Of a stretch of DNA of 64,000 nt, positions 24,354 to 35,507 are shown piece after piece. Under the pieces are notes generated by a model. That model saw nothing but the letters and a program-made list of their open reading frames with translations, was not told the DNA's origin and did no database searches. Position numbers and translations under genes: made by a program. The DNA is from Magnolia sinica (lineage: Eukaryota; Streptophyta; Magnoliopsida; Magnoliales; Magnoliaceae): assembly GCF_029962835.1 (NCBI RefSeq), contig NC_080577.1, positions 1,178,001 to 1,242,000 on the forward strand, written 5' to 3'. The stretch's first letter is position 1; the number at the start of each line of letters is the position of its first letter.

Positions 24354-25166
24354 GAAGGGGTGTACATCGAGTCGAACCGAATCGAGCTGGCCTCAACTCA
24401 ACTCGGCTCGAACACTAGCTGACCTTAGCTCGAACTTGGGTCAGCTCAGTCCTCGAGCCCGACTGGCCAGCTCGGCTCAGTTCAGTTAGCAGCTCAGGTC
24501 GAGTTTGAGCCAAGATCGAGGCATTTCCACAAACACCTGAACTGCAGCGTCAAAACCCCACTATTCATTTAGATACCATTACTTCTGCTTGGAAATGCAA
24601 GTATATGTTCCTTTTATGTTATAGTTTTCGATCTTCTCTCTCCTCCATTGATCAAATCTAGACCGTTGAAAGAAAATGCCAGGAGACAAAAAGATAGGTG
24701 TAGCCGTTGATTTCTCGAAGAGCAGCAAGCTTGCTCTCAAATGGGCCATCGACAACCTGCTCGACAAGGGTGACACGCTGATCGTCCTTCATGTCAAGCA
24801 CGGGAAGGTTGATGAGACCAAAAACTAGCTCTTGCTGAAAACCGGATCACCTAAGTTGCTATTCCTCCACTTGATCTCATCCATTCATTGAAAAATAGGA
24901 ATGGGTCTCTTCTCTTTTATCCTCAGTTGTTGGATTATGCGTTTGTAGCTCTGATTCCATTGACGGAGTTCGGAGAGCCGGAGGTGTTGAAGCAGTACGA
25001 TATTGAAATCAGTTCGCCGAGTTTGATTCGATCCAAGTTGAGTCGAGCTGGGGCCTGCTTGAATTCGGCTCGAACTCATTTTCGAGCTTAAAAAATCAAC
25101 TCAACTCGGCTCAAACTCAGCTTCGAACCAAGTCGAATCGAGCTAGCTCGGTTTGTGTACACCCCT
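24354..25166. mobile_element. Gene-capturing inverted-repeat transposon (Pack-TIR element)
   Basis: An 813-bp non-autonomous DNA element. Both ends read AGGGGTGTACA inward, followed by arms rich in 'gctcg/gagtcgag' motifs. It is flanked on both sides by ACATATTT (24346-24353 and 25167-25174), a perfect 8-bp target duplication; a ninth base, G, also matches if the left end is taken one base later. Eight bases suggests hAT, nine suggests Mutator. The middle, about 24520-25010, is not transposon sequence but a piece of a universal stress protein gene with its leader and an apparent intron. That makes it a transduplicated, DNA-level gene capture. Confidence 0.8.
24676..25010 (+). pseudogene. Captured 5' fragment of a universal stress protein (USP) gene
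   Basis: An ATG at 24676 opens 50 codons starting [20 protein letters not shown] and running to [11 protein letters not shown], the N-terminal half of a plant UspA-type protein. A stop falls at codon 51 (24826-24828), but similarity continues in frame to KTGSP (24852). After about 98 bases it resumes at 24951 as LIPLTEFGEPEVLKQYDIE. The gap fits a decayed intron: AAGTT follows the break where GTAAGT would be expected. The fragment ends at 25010, where transposon arm sequence takes over, so the ATP-binding C-terminal half is missing. A CT-rich leader precedes the ATG. It cannot make a working USP. USPs are small alpha/beta proteins that often bind ATP and respond to stress. Confidence 0.8.
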
Positions 25167-25170
25167 ACAT

Positions 25171-25264
25171 ATTTGTATGATATTGGAATATTAGGACACT
25201 ATATCCTAATTAAACACATTTGTATGATATTGGAATATTAGGACACTATATCCTATCTAAACAC
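25171..25264. repeat. Tandem duplication, about 47-bp unit, two copies
   Basis: The block starting ATTTGTATGATATTGGAATA is present twice in a row with one or two differences. It lies directly next to the gene-capturing transposon, and its first copy overlaps the right target duplication. Confidence 0.85.
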
Positions 25265-25511
25265 ATGACAGATAAGAGATGATATACGAGAGAATTATAA
25301 GAAATATAATATGTTAAAACCACCTCTTAAAGGAATATACAAAGTAGGGTGATGTTCAAATCAAGTCTGCCCATATGCTTGTCCTTAATTAGCACGAGTG
25401 GCTTATTGCATCTTACAAACTGATGAGACAATCCTATCCATCACTTTTTCTATAGTTTACCCCCCATTCCATACCTTTTACCATTAATTATTTTTATTTT
25501 ATATCATTGAT
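25265..25511. other. Short AT-rich spacer
   Basis: AT-rich, with no recognisable gene or repeat. Confidence 0.4.
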
Positions 25512-26789
25512 TGCTTGCCTCCAAGTGCAGAGGTTCGTAAGTAATATCCTGTGGGTCGATCTCACAGGGAGATGAATTGCGAGAAGGAGAAAATCAAATA
25601 CAAAACCAATTAAGTAATAAAAACTAAACTGATGATTTGATTTTGAGATTTTTGAATGGATGTAATTCAACTGAATTAAAATAACATCTAAGCTTCAAAG
25701 TTTCACACATAGGTTAATGTTCCAAAATCATGATGACTTGATTAATACAACTAGGATCAGAGCCTATGATCAGCCTAATCGGAAAATAAAAAATAAAACA
25801 ATTTAAATATTTTAATAAATGATATAAAAAATTAGAAAATCATGAATTCGCATCACTGATATATACTCTCAAGCGCCAGAGATTTTAAAAATTCAATATC
25901 AATAAGATAATGAAAATCAAAGAAATATAACAGGTTGAGAACCTTTCCTATATAGGAAATCTGATTGATCTAAGGTAAGCCTATTCATCAATAAGGATCT
26001 CATATGATGGAAACATATGGATCTGACAAGAGAATAAAAAACAAAACCTAAATAATAGATAACATGAATATACTATTCTTCTCATCATTAAAACGATCAA
26101 TCAACATAACTTAAAAAATTATTAAACCCATGTGCTTCCCTTCTAGCTTGAGGTAGAAAGAACTTAGAAAAACATATCTAAAATAGGAAAAAAAAGTAAT
26201 AAGAAAGAAATAAATGCAAATAGAAAAGATCTAAGAGGAAAATAAAATAACTTATAAAATTGAAAACCCTTTAAAACCCTAAATATTGCTCTTGAATGCT
26301 TTTAATGAAACATAGGAAAGCCCTAGGAAGCCCTATTTATAAGTAGGAAACTCCAATTTTCATACAAAGTTGGAAAACTCTATAAACTGCCTCAAATATA
26401 CGCAGTTTCTCAAAATAGACTTCTCACTACATAGTTTATTTAAAATCGATTTTCTGCTGCAAAGTTTTTCAAAATAACCCTGAGTTTCAGATTATGCTTT
26501 TTAAGGACAATTTCAAGATTCTTCACTTCAAATCTTCGATTCTTTTCATTCCTCACTTGGTTTTCTTGGATCTTTGACATGTAAATTCTTCAATATTGAT
26601 CTCCTACGATCCATCCCTTGCCTTGGTGATTCTTAAGCATCAAATCCATGCTTTTTAATACCCTTTTCAATCCAAGTTCTTAAATTCACCTTGCAACACA
26701 TACATGGGTAAAATAGAATATTAAACTAATTTATGTTCATAAAATTGAGATAGAAATGGAGAAAATTATGCATTATTTGAATCTCAACA
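25512..26789 (-). repeat. Possible LTR or LTR-like remnant, unclassified
   Basis: In minus-strand sense it begins TGTTGAGATTCAAATAATGC. Near its other end it has a 'gatcgacccacaggat'-like block that resembles phrases at LTR edges of some plant Ty3 elements. A TATAAATAGGG motif in minus sense lies at about 26332-26342. The sequence is AT-rich and non-coding. I found no matching partner LTR and no convincing target duplication, so this is tentative. Confidence 0.3.
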
Positions 26790-27107
26790 ACTATCACCAA
26801 GATGGCCTCAAATCAAATTGATAGAATGGCTTAATAGGAGCGATTTTTGAAACATAGACCATCCTTGCTCGGGCTTATTGACTATGGGTCATCCTGCCGT
26901 ATGTCCTATGGAAGGATAGCTTTACCATGTTACGGTTCTTCCTGCTCTACCGTATATGTCATCTCACTCATAAAAAAAACTAACAAAAAAAAAAGAGATG
27001 ATTGTTAATTCCACAATTGTAGAGCCTCACACATCTATGCAGGGGTACACATGTAAAAGACACATATGTGAGACCTGAGTTTTTGTATGAAGTAGGGCCG
27101 GACACGG
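26790..27107. other. Spacer, no gene seen
   Basis: Mixed sequence with an A-rich run near 26966-26995. Nothing recognisable. Confidence 0.4.
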
Positions 27108-27560
27108 CGTCCGAGCAGGGCTATGTGGGGCCCAATGTGATGTAAGTGTTTTATCTAAGCTGTTCATCGTTTTCCTCAGATCATTTTAAGGTATGATCCA
27201 AAAAATGAGGCAGGTCCAGGGATTAAGTGGACCACAAGGTGGGGATTGAACGTCCACCATTAAAAACTTCTTGGGAGCTGGAGAAGTTTCGGATCAAGCT
27301 GATATTTGTTTTTTCACTTCATCCACGTCTACATGACCTTATGAATAGGTTGGATGGTAAAAAAAAACATCACGGTGGCCCTTAGAAAGGTTTCAATGAT
27401 GGGTGTCATTATCACCGCAGCTTCCTTTGGTGTGTTCCACTGGAGCTATGGACCTGCTTTCTTTTTTGGGTCATACCTTAAAATGATATGTGAAAAGCAA
27501 TGAACGGTGTGGATAAAACACTTACATCATGGTGTGCGCCTCAAAGCCCTATTCCGACAG
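27108..27560. mobile_element. MITE, GGGCTATGTGGGGCC subfamily
   Basis: Ends 'tccgagcagggctatg' and, inverted, 'caaagccctattccga', with a full set of the common internal blocks, including 'ttgggagctggagaagtttcgg' and 'gaaaggtttcaatgatggg'. Sister copy of 15806-16250. Confidence 0.7.
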
Positions 27561-28084
27561 ATGATTTTACCGTCCCGATGGGGGTAGGATGCAATCCGCG
27601 CTGGAAGTAGGAAACTTAGATCCTCTATCTAAAAATCATTTGATTTAACTGATCTTGAAGTGGGCCACACTGTACATAGTATGTTGGTAGCTAAATTATT
27701 TTCCTATCCATTCAACTCAACAATCTAGCTCACCTAATGGAAAGATCAAATCTTCTAGAAGCAATCACGTCGTGAGATATGGACGTGGGTGTGGATGTAT
27801 ACAGCTCCGTATACATGTAGAATTGGCAAACCTTGATAAACAAAATACAAGCGCAGTATTAATGAAAAGCCTATTTTAGTCAATTAACTCATTATCTTTT
27901 GTTGACTTTTTTACAAAGTGTATGAAATTTAGTATATAATTTTTTATGCCTTAACTATAATTAGATGATTAAAGGTTGTATAAATGTGATTGTATTATAA
28001 TTAAAGTGCTCCAAAGTCACTTTTCCAAAAATAATACTTTAAATTTTAAAATTTTAATAAATTGACCATGCTCGAGTGCTCCAA
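27561..28084. other. AT-rich spacer, no gene seen
   Basis: No coding signal or clear repeat ends. Confidence 0.4.
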
Positions 28085-28556
28085 ATCTAAAGTGTTCTGA
28101 GAGCACCGTAAGTTATGGTGCTGCTAGTTTCATTGGTTCATTTGTGCAATTCAATTGATCAATGAACTGTCCATTACATTTAGAATGCATTTCATAGTTT
28201 ATGGACCTTATTTTCTACAGCCATCCGTACTCAAAGCTATGATGGGATGGCTATAATTGACTAAAATAAGTGATACTTTAGGATCATAACCACTCCATGA
28301 TGGTCCCTAACATGTAGATGGATCAAATTATTGATTAGATGCATTTTTGTGTCATTGATGTTAACTATCCGTATTAAATACCATTGATCAAATGGTTTAT
28401 TTGCCAGATTGGTGTGATGTTTGCATGGCAGGAAATTTGAGCTGAACCTGGCGAACAATCTAGGTCAAAAATATTGGATTGTTCAGGTGTCCCAATGCAA
28501 CTACAAGTGCTCTAATTTATATTGCTGTAAGAACATGCAATAGAGCATCTCTCTAA
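28085..28556. mobile_element. MITE-like element with GTGCTCTCAGAGCAC-type ends
   Basis: Begins 'agtgttctgagagcacc' and closes near 'acaagtgctctaattta'. Shared blocks ('ttgatccatct...aattgttaa', 'ccatttgatcaatggt') recur at 53800-54125 and 54395-54900. No coding capacity; the ends are approximate. Confidence 0.5.
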
Positions 28557-29049
28557 TAAATTATATAGGGAAAGTACGACCTAGGCCTCTCTCGATCTGG
28601 ACTTCCACGCACTACGGCCACCAAAACAGGTATAAGGCTCAATGCTAGTATCTACTTTTTATCTTAAACTTAAAGGCGCCTTAAGGGGAGAGGGGTGCAA
28701 AAGGGTTGGGTCAGGTGGAGGAAGTTCCAAACTTAACCCACTTAATAATATATTTGAAATTTGACATCAGTTGTTACCAGTTAAAATTTTAATAAAGTTT
28801 GCATTGGTCCAAATCAAAATAAGCTAATCCATTTATTTAATGGACTTACTGACATGCCCTAGATTATGTCCGGTCACACACCATGGCTCAAATGGGACTA
28901 AACTGGTTGCTGAAAGACTAAAAAGGCACCCAAGCTCAGTTTGCGTGCAAATGGTGCAAACTTATGACGATTCGAACCAAGAACCCATGGAACAAAATCA
29001 TCCCTCATCATTAATCAAGATCATGATCTTTTGGAATAATATATATAAG
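28557..29049. other. Spacer, no gene recognised
   Basis: The ORF beginning near 28840 runs into the next MITE and has no family motif, so I do not call it. Confidence 0.45.
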
Positions 29050-29422
29050 AGAAATGCTCATATACAACTAGTTGTACACACAACTTGTTGGCGTGTGGGC
29101 CCACAATGGGGTTCGTATGACATCTCACTCAACCATAGTGAACAAACGCCAGAAAAACCCCACAGTCACATCAGTTACATCTGGCTAGATTTAACCTTTT
29201 TCAAGGGCATCCCATTTGCATAGTGGGACAACCTCTCTTTTTTTTTTTTGTTAGCTTGTTAGTACACCCCACTGTCAGTTCACACTTCACTGTTAGCCAC
29301 CCCACTAGGGATCGATACCAAGCCCTCAGTGGCATGGTGGGACAACCTTGTTAGACGGGCAAGATATGATATAAACATCATGGTGGAACCTACACGTCTA
29401 CTAGTTGTGTATGAGCATTTCC
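29050..29422. mobile_element. MITE with AAATGCTCATA ends, interrupted by a SINE-like insertion
   Basis: Left end GAAATGCTCATATACAACTA and its inverted partner at the right end mark a small inverted-repeat element. Its middle is interrupted by a roughly 100-bp insertion at 29235-29336. The flanking target duplication is unclear. Confidence 0.7.
29235..29336 (-). mobile_element. Truncated tRNA-type SINE
   Basis: Flanked by an exact 12-bp duplication, GTGGGACAACCT, at 29223-29234 and 29337-29348. In minus-strand sense it has GGTATCGATCCC, a good match to the tRNA B box, and ends in an A-rich tail (the T run at about 29238-29249). About 100 bp, shorter than complete plant SINEs. Confidence 0.7.
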
Positions 29423-29662
29423 CTATATGTTATGAATAGTTGTTTGTTAACATAAGAAATTTTATAAAATTAACTCTTTTTGAAGAAAAAAAAAAACACA
29501 ACAGTTAGGAAAGCATCTATGAGTTCCAAAGATTACTATATTTAAAATGGAGGTGACAATACATTATAGATGATTAGGATTCACTTACCAAAATACAAGA
29601 GAATTCACTCTCAAAAGGGAGCATTAAATAAGGAGGTGGCCATTGGGATCCCTTCTCCTAAC
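29423..29662. other. Region just downstream of the second UGT gene
   Basis: Holds the presumed 3' untranslated region on the minus strand. No repeat recognised. Confidence 0.4.
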
Positions 29663-31069
29663 CTACATCAACCCCCATTCGTAGGCTACCTCAGACAATG
29701 CCTTCTTCGAAGACCCATCTTTGGCCAACGCCTTGGCACTTGCATCTTTAAGATCTTCCATCTTTGTTCGCAATCTCTTCCCTTCATCTCCTGCCATCAG
29801 ATCCTCAACAACACGAGCGATCTCCTCTTTCTCAACTATTCCATCCACCTTGGCAGTGGGCCTCAAAGCCACCTTTAGGTCCTCCACCAGCAATACAGCA
29901 TTCATCTTTTGCTCAGCATACAGTGGCCATGCTATCATGGGCACACCGTGCACGATACTCTCAAGTGTAGAGTTCCATCCACAGTGAGACAAGAAACCTC
30001 CTGTAGACCCATGGCCCAGCACTTGGATCTGTGGGGCCCATGAAGGGACTACAAATCCCACGCCCTTGGTCCTTGACAGGAACCCTTTTGGTAAAAAGCC
30101 CAAAGGTTCTTGATTGCTTTGGACACTGAAAAACGTTGCACTTGCATTCTTTTCATGTGGGCCTCTTGCAACCCATAAGAACCGTTGCCCACTCATCTCC
30201 AATCCCAAGGCCAGTTCATTCAGCTGCTCCATCGAGAGGGTCCCACCACTCCCAAAACAGACATAAAGCACCGAGCCACGTGGCTGCTCATCCAACCATC
30301 TCAAACAGTCGAGCCCATCTCCCCCACCTGCCGAACTGGACTGTACAACCGGTCCAATCGGGTAGAGTGGAGGAACTCCCGGTTCTCTCCTCAAAGCATT
30401 TACGGTTTCCGGTTCCAAGTCCACAAAACTGTTCACTAAAATACCCTTGGCCTTTTTATGACTTCTGCATACCTTAAGGAGCCACGTGTAAGCGTCGTTG
30501 GACCGGTCTAATGCCGGTTCAAAAACGTTCTCTCCATGAAACGGTACGCAACCGGGCAGTTTCACCGGTTCAGCTAGATCGCTGTACGCGCACGAGTATG
30601 TGGCGTCCAACGTTGGTAGATGGAGTGTGAAAGATAACGCCATGCACGTCGAGGTATAAAAGATGTATGTTGGGACTCCAACCTCCGCGGCAACATCCAG
30701 TGCGTCCATTCCAAATAGATCGACGATGATCGCAACGAGTCTCGTCGTCGACGCTAGGTTCTTCAAAACATTACGTATGGATTGGATGGAACGATTAAAG
30801 TTAGCACAGATTCGGGTTTCCACCTTGGCATCTTCGGGGATGTTCTCTACGGAAGGTGGAGGGTCGATGACTATGGATTTTACGGTTTTGGGAAGGGTAT
30901 CCAAGATGGAGTTCTGGGTTTTAGATGTGGCCCCTATAGTGAGAGTGATGAACGTTAGGGAGAAGTTGTAGTGGTGAGCAAGGCGCTTAGCCAACTCAGC
31001 GAGTGGGATGAGGTGACCCATTCCTGGACTCGGTAGAATGGCTACATGGGGAATTTCAGAATCTTCCAT
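29663..31069 (-). CDS. UGT72-family glucosyltransferase, hydroquinone glucosyltransferase (arbutin synthase)-like
   Basis: Second intact paralogue: 468 residues in one exon, again starting MEDS. His19 lies in PSPGMGH, Asp117 in IVDLFG, and the PSPG box runs from Trp344 to Gln387 with HCGWNS and the closing AEQ. It is colinear with the first copy through almost its whole length; the acceptor-side region (about residues 40-105 and 155-205) differs most, as expected if substrate choice has shifted. It should be a cytosolic UDP-glucose-dependent phenol glucosyltransferase. The C-terminus is a little shorter than in its neighbour (ends EWGLM). The gene lies about 11.5 kb upstream, in the sense of transcription, of the first copy. 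No convincing TATA box is visible; a weak CTATATGTAT lies about 55 bp before the ATG. Confidence 0.95.
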   Translation of the reverse strand: MEDSEIPHVAILPSPGMGHLIPLAELAKRLAHHYNFSLTFITLTIGATSKTQNSILDTLPKTVKSIVIDPPPSVENIPEDAKVETRICANFNRSIQSIRNVLKNLASTTRLVAIIVDLFGMDALDVAAEVGVPTYIFYTSTCMALSFTLHLPTLDATYSCAYSDLAEPVKLPGCVPFHGENVFEPALDRSNDAYTWLLKVCRSHKKAKGILVNSFVDLEPETVNALRREPGVPPLYPIGPVVQSSSAGGGDGLDCLRWLDEQPRGSVLYVCFGSGGTLSMEQLNELALGLEMSGQRFLWVARGPHEKNASATFFSVQSNQEPLGFLPKGFLSRTKGVGFVVPSWAPQIQVLGHGSTGGFLSHCGWNSTLESIVHGVPMIAWPLYAEQKMNAVLLVEDLKVALRPTAKVDGIVEKEEIARVVEDLMAGDEGKRLRTKMEDLKDASAKALAKDGSSKKALSEVAYEWGLM

Positions 31070-31489
31070 GACTAAGTGTGGTGTCTTTTTTCCTCCGATT
31101 CAAAGATGGGCAGATACATCATACATATAGCGTGGGTTGTCCAGTTTCACTTAAACATTTTTTATTGCCACTAATCCCACGTCACCAACAATCTAATTGG
31201 ATGGTATCATTACGTACCGTCATTGCTGACCGACATGGACCAATGATGATACAGGAAAGCAGAGATGATCGGGGACTCGATAGATAGACACGAGAAATCA
31301 CCAATCAGATGGATGCCACATGCAAAGAGAAACAAAGACGAGGAACAAAGATAGATGCGCGGGGATTGTTTATGCCGATTCAGCTGACGTGGGCCGATAA
31401 TAATTGAAGAATATTAATCGTACGCTGCCTATGTTTTGGACTATCCTAAAAAACAGCTTGCTTTTTAAATGTTTTTTTTAAAAGAGAAA
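31070..31489. other. Upstream region of the second UGT gene
   Basis: Contains the presumed promoter of the UGT gene on the minus strand. A weak CTATATGTAT in minus sense lies at 31121-31130. I see no firm regulatory motif. Confidence 0.35.
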
Positions 31490-31805
31490 AATTCATGTGG
31501 GGACCACCTTGATGATTTGATGTATATCCATACCGTCCATCCGTTTTTCCAGCTCATTTTAGTATGTGGTCCCAAACATTAAGTAGATCAGAATATAAGG
31601 CGATCTGCATCACAAGAAACGGTTGTAATTGAGTGTCAAGAAGTTTTCAACAGCAGGCTTTCAATTCCTACCATTTCATATAGTGTGGCCAACTTGAGAC
31701 TTAGATTTGCCTTGCTTTTTGTTACATGATCTAAAATGTTATGGGAAAATGGATGGAAAGTATGGATGTTATACACACATCATGATGAGCCCCGTGTAAA
31801 TTTCC
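31490..31805. mobile_element. MITE fragment of the common GTGGGG family
   Basis: Has 'catgtggggaccaccttg', 'ccgtccatccgtttttcc' and 'cagctcattttagt' blocks, then the inverted set through 'tcatgatgagcccc'. It is shorter than full copies: the central part is missing. Confidence 0.6.
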
Positions 31806-34475
31806 CAGGTCAACACTTGAACGTTGGATGTACCTCGTTTTTGGTCTCATGCTTGAGAAATATCAGGAATTTTGTTGGAGGGTGTGGATCTAACACAAAA
31901 TTTATGTGGGACCCAAAAAAGTTTCCCAGGTTAAAAGTTGTATCACTAAATTTATTTAGAGGGAGAATTGGAGGTAACTTGTGAGTTGAGTCATTGGAAA
32001 TGACATGTACCAATGAGAAGCAATGGCACTGGAATTTCGTGTGCCTTTAACACATATGACCGGCAGTACACACTCAAATAGTTTTTGAAAAACTGACTAA
32101 TATTTTAAAATACTTTTTTAAAACTCACTTATTTTAACTTTGACTAACGGCTAGCTATTATCTCCACAAGATTATTTTACGAATGCGGATCGCCAGATAC
32201 TTTTTAAAACTCACTTATTTTATACTTTTCAAAACTCACTTATTTGATCTTCGACTAACAGCTAGCTCCTATCTCCACAAAAGTTTTTTTTGTTTTAACG
32301 AGTGTGGATCATTCGTTGAAGACACAGGAAACTCCAAGGGCCGTCACTAATCATTGGTCAACGTCATTTTCAATGACTGCATCAAACAAGATAAGCCCGA
32401 TTTGTATCCGGATTTCTCTCCCAAATAGATTGCCAACCGTGAGGCTTACTTTTCACCTGACCTGTTCATGAGATCACACATACCTGTATGAAATTAAAAT
32501 ATATACAAATATCAACTTGATAAGAACCTGACGCAGGGGAGGACGTGAGGTCGAGCACCGTCTTCCTCAAGATTTCTGGTGGTGTGGTCCACTTTAGCTC
32601 TAGATCTTCCTTGTTTTCGGGTTTGTATCCTAGAATGATTAGAAAATGATGGACAGCGTGGATATAAGAAATATATAATCTTGGGCCCACCTAAATTTCA
32701 CACTTCAATAAATTCCGTGTGTGGTGCAGCACGATCTAGGTTGAGAGAAGAAAACAAGAAGAGTTGACATATGGAACTTCGGCAGGCCCATCATGACTTA
32801 TGCATGAGATCCACACAGTCCAACCTTTTTACATACCATTTTAGTGAATGAGATGAAAAACGAGGCAAATCTAAGGCTCAAGTGGGCCACACTACATAAA
32901 TAGTAAGATTTGGACACCTATTGCTGAAAAGTTTTTGAGCTAACAGAACACTCTTATTAATTTGATATGTCTGTTTTCCTTTCACTCAGGTCTGTGTGAC
33001 TTTACAAAGAGTTTAGATGGCAAATAAAACTGACTATGTGGGTGTTACCCTTACTATGCAGGCCTATATACCTTAATGAATGTATTGTATATGCACCTTG
33101 TTCATCTGTTTTCTAAACTAATTTCATGACTTCATGACAAAAATTAAGCAGATCCAAATCTTTGGTGGACCACACAATTGTAAAAAGTGGCAAATGACCA
33201 TTAGAATTTTTTTTTTTTTCCTTTTTTTTTTTTCAAGTCCCAGAAGTTTTATTTGAAGCTGATATTTGTATTTTCTCTTCATCCACTTGTGTGTCATTGT
33301 TGGCATGGGTTAGCAAGTTTGACGTGTCATTTGTTGGCTGTGGTTCAGTCCACATCACCAACCAACCAGATGCAGGCACACACAAAGGTCCTATTTGGAA
33401 TAGTAAATTAAGGCATCTTTACCAAGAACTAAGCAATGATTAATTAAAACATGTGTCTGTCAAACCTGTCTTATACATTCAATAATTATTGAGCTCTCAA
33501 AATCCCTTGAATTAATTAATCAAACGCCAGTCATCAGCCGGAGTAATCTCGTCTCAACACCCTTCCACCAGACGTGTGAAGGATCCATACAGTTGCAAAC
33601 GTGTTACAATTCCCCCTTCTATAATCTGTATGCAAACAGCTTAACTCTACCTACATCCCTGTGGTCAATTTCTGCTGACGTCAAGGTTGAAGTAAATCAT
33701 GTTGTAATCATTGCTTATTTACCATATAATTCTTGAAAAGAGAAAAAAGATAGAATGGTGGTTTCAACAGACTCATCCTACAATGGCTCACTCGACCAGT
33801 AGATCTGCATGCCTCAGTTTTGGATTGACGTCTTAACATGAGCTGAAATAGAAGATATCAAGGCAAGTGTCACAATGGGCTTAATAAATATCAAGCTTAT
33901 ATATCGGCTATAGGCAAAGAGAAGAAAAGTAGAAGCGAGCTATTTGAAAGGCTTGGATAGGTGTCCCACAACATCTACTGCTGATATTTACACGATCTGG
34001 GGAACACATGAAATCGTAGAAAGATGGCCCACATCAAATAATCTACTTTACTATTACAAGAGCAGAAAGTATAACCACCACTTTGATACTACAGAAAATG
34101 GCCACCAGACACGGAAAGTATAACCACCACTCTTATTGTTCTTCACTACTTCTTCCAATTTTATCTCATCTGGAGAATTTCATGCAGGAAATGCCTTTCT
34201 TTCTTTTCTTTATTTTATTTTATTATATTATTATTTTTTAAAGGAAGGTGAGAGAGAATCGATTGGAATATCCTTTTATGGGGGAATGCTTTAATGGGTT
34301 GGTGTGTTTAATGCATGATTCCATGACTATATAAGCCACCAAACACAATGCCGCCAGGTGAGCTGTTTTACATCAAGGAAAGAAAAAAGCAAATTGATAA
34401 ACTCTTTCTAGCGTGCCATCTAACAGTGCATATGAACGATGAAAGATTGTATACGTGGCAAATACGTACCAAATT
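31806..34475. other. Spacer with MITE fragments
   Basis: About 32090-32300 has a repeated 'aaaactcacttatttta...gactaacRgctagct...tatctccacaa' block, two copies. About 32560-32700 and 32780-33320 are partial copies of the common MITE. From 33320 to 34475 I see no repeat; AT-rich runs lie near 34200-34245. No gene recognised. Confidence 0.45.
34327..34335 (+). promoter_or_regulatory. Possible orphan TATA box
   Basis: CTATATAAG sits in non-repeat sequence. About 30 bp downstream, an ACAATGCC context is followed by CAGGTGAGC, which would do as a 5' splice donor. The MITE starting at 34476 then interrupts the sequence. It might be the stump of a lost gene's promoter, or chance. Confidence 0.2.
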
Positions 34476-34970
34476 TCAAGGAAGTTCCTGCACAAGGATG
34501 CTGGGTGGGGCCCACTGAGATGTTTGTGAGAAATCTACCCCCTCAATCCGTTTTTCGAGTTCATACTAGGCATGTGACAAAAATGAGGTGGATCCAAAAC
34601 TCAAGTGGGCCATATGAGAGGAAACCGTGGGGATTCAATGAGCACCGTTGAAACATTTTTATGGCCATAAAAGTTTTGTATCAGTCTAAATTTTTTGTGT
34701 TTTCACTTCATGCCAGTGGGAATGACCTTATAAACGGTTTGGATGGCATATAAACATAAAGGTGCTGGCTAGGAAGGTTTCAACGTTAGCATTTCTTTCC
34801 CAATTTCCCCTCTCATGCGGCCCACTGTAGTTTTGGATCCACGTCTTTTTTTGTCGCAGGTCTAAATCTAAAAATGAGCTCACAAAAAAAAAAAAACGGA
34901 TGAAGGGGATGGATTTCTAACAAACATCTCGGTGGCCCCACCCATCATCCGGAAATCGGCGTCCGGTCCG
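34476..34970. mobile_element. MITE related to 18989-19526
   Basis: Shares the 'ggaagttcctgc(a/g)caagga' arm and the interior blocks, including 'gaccttataaacggtttgg'. The outer hairpin section is mostly absent at both ends, so it is a shorter or end-trimmed relative. Confidence 0.65.
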
Positions 34971-35408
34971 CTGTCATCTAATGTACGGCCTTCTATACAT
35001 CTACGGAACTATTCACATAATATATTTACTTTATCATGAATGGGAATGGCTTTTGTGTGTGCGTAGCTTGTGTTTCTTTGGCAGAGACCATACAGTAGCT
35101 TGTGTTTCTTTGGCGGAGATCATACAGCAACATATATAATGGCCACATAGAACCTAATCATTCCGACTACGGCCTCATATATGATACGTGGCATCCATAC
35201 CGTGTGTACAACCATGTGTAAAGCACACTCAGCTGACATAATTAATGGCTAAAACCTTTGATACCAATGGGTCAGGTCAGACTTCTGACTAGACCCTGGT
35301 TTAATCCTTAATTGCATTATAACATAAATGAATCTGAACCAAATACTACAAAGTTTAGGCTCCTTTTTCTATCGCAAAAATGATTCTTCTCACCATTAAT
35401 TTATATAG

Positions 35409-35411
<3 letters not shown>
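34971..35411. other. Spacer holding a short tandem repeat
   Basis: No gene. The block TAGCTTGTGTTTCTTTGGC plus 13 more bases, 32 bp in all, occurs twice in a row at 35064-35095 and 35096-35127 with two differences. Confidence 0.55.

Positions 35412-35505
<94 letters not shown>
35412..35505. repeat. (AT)n microsatellite, about 94 bp
   Basis: Uninterrupted alternating T and A. It is the longest of the three AT repeats in the window; an ORF across it is an artefact. Confidence 0.95.

Positions 35506-35507
<2 letters not shown>

Noticed and set aside
28840-29223. 127-codon ORF
   Set aside because: The second half lies in a MITE and the first half has no recognisable motif.
29570-29878. Plus-strand ORFs across the UGT genes (also near 17244, 30136 and 38892)
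   Set aside because: Antisense shadows of the UGT reading frames, which are conserved on the other strand.
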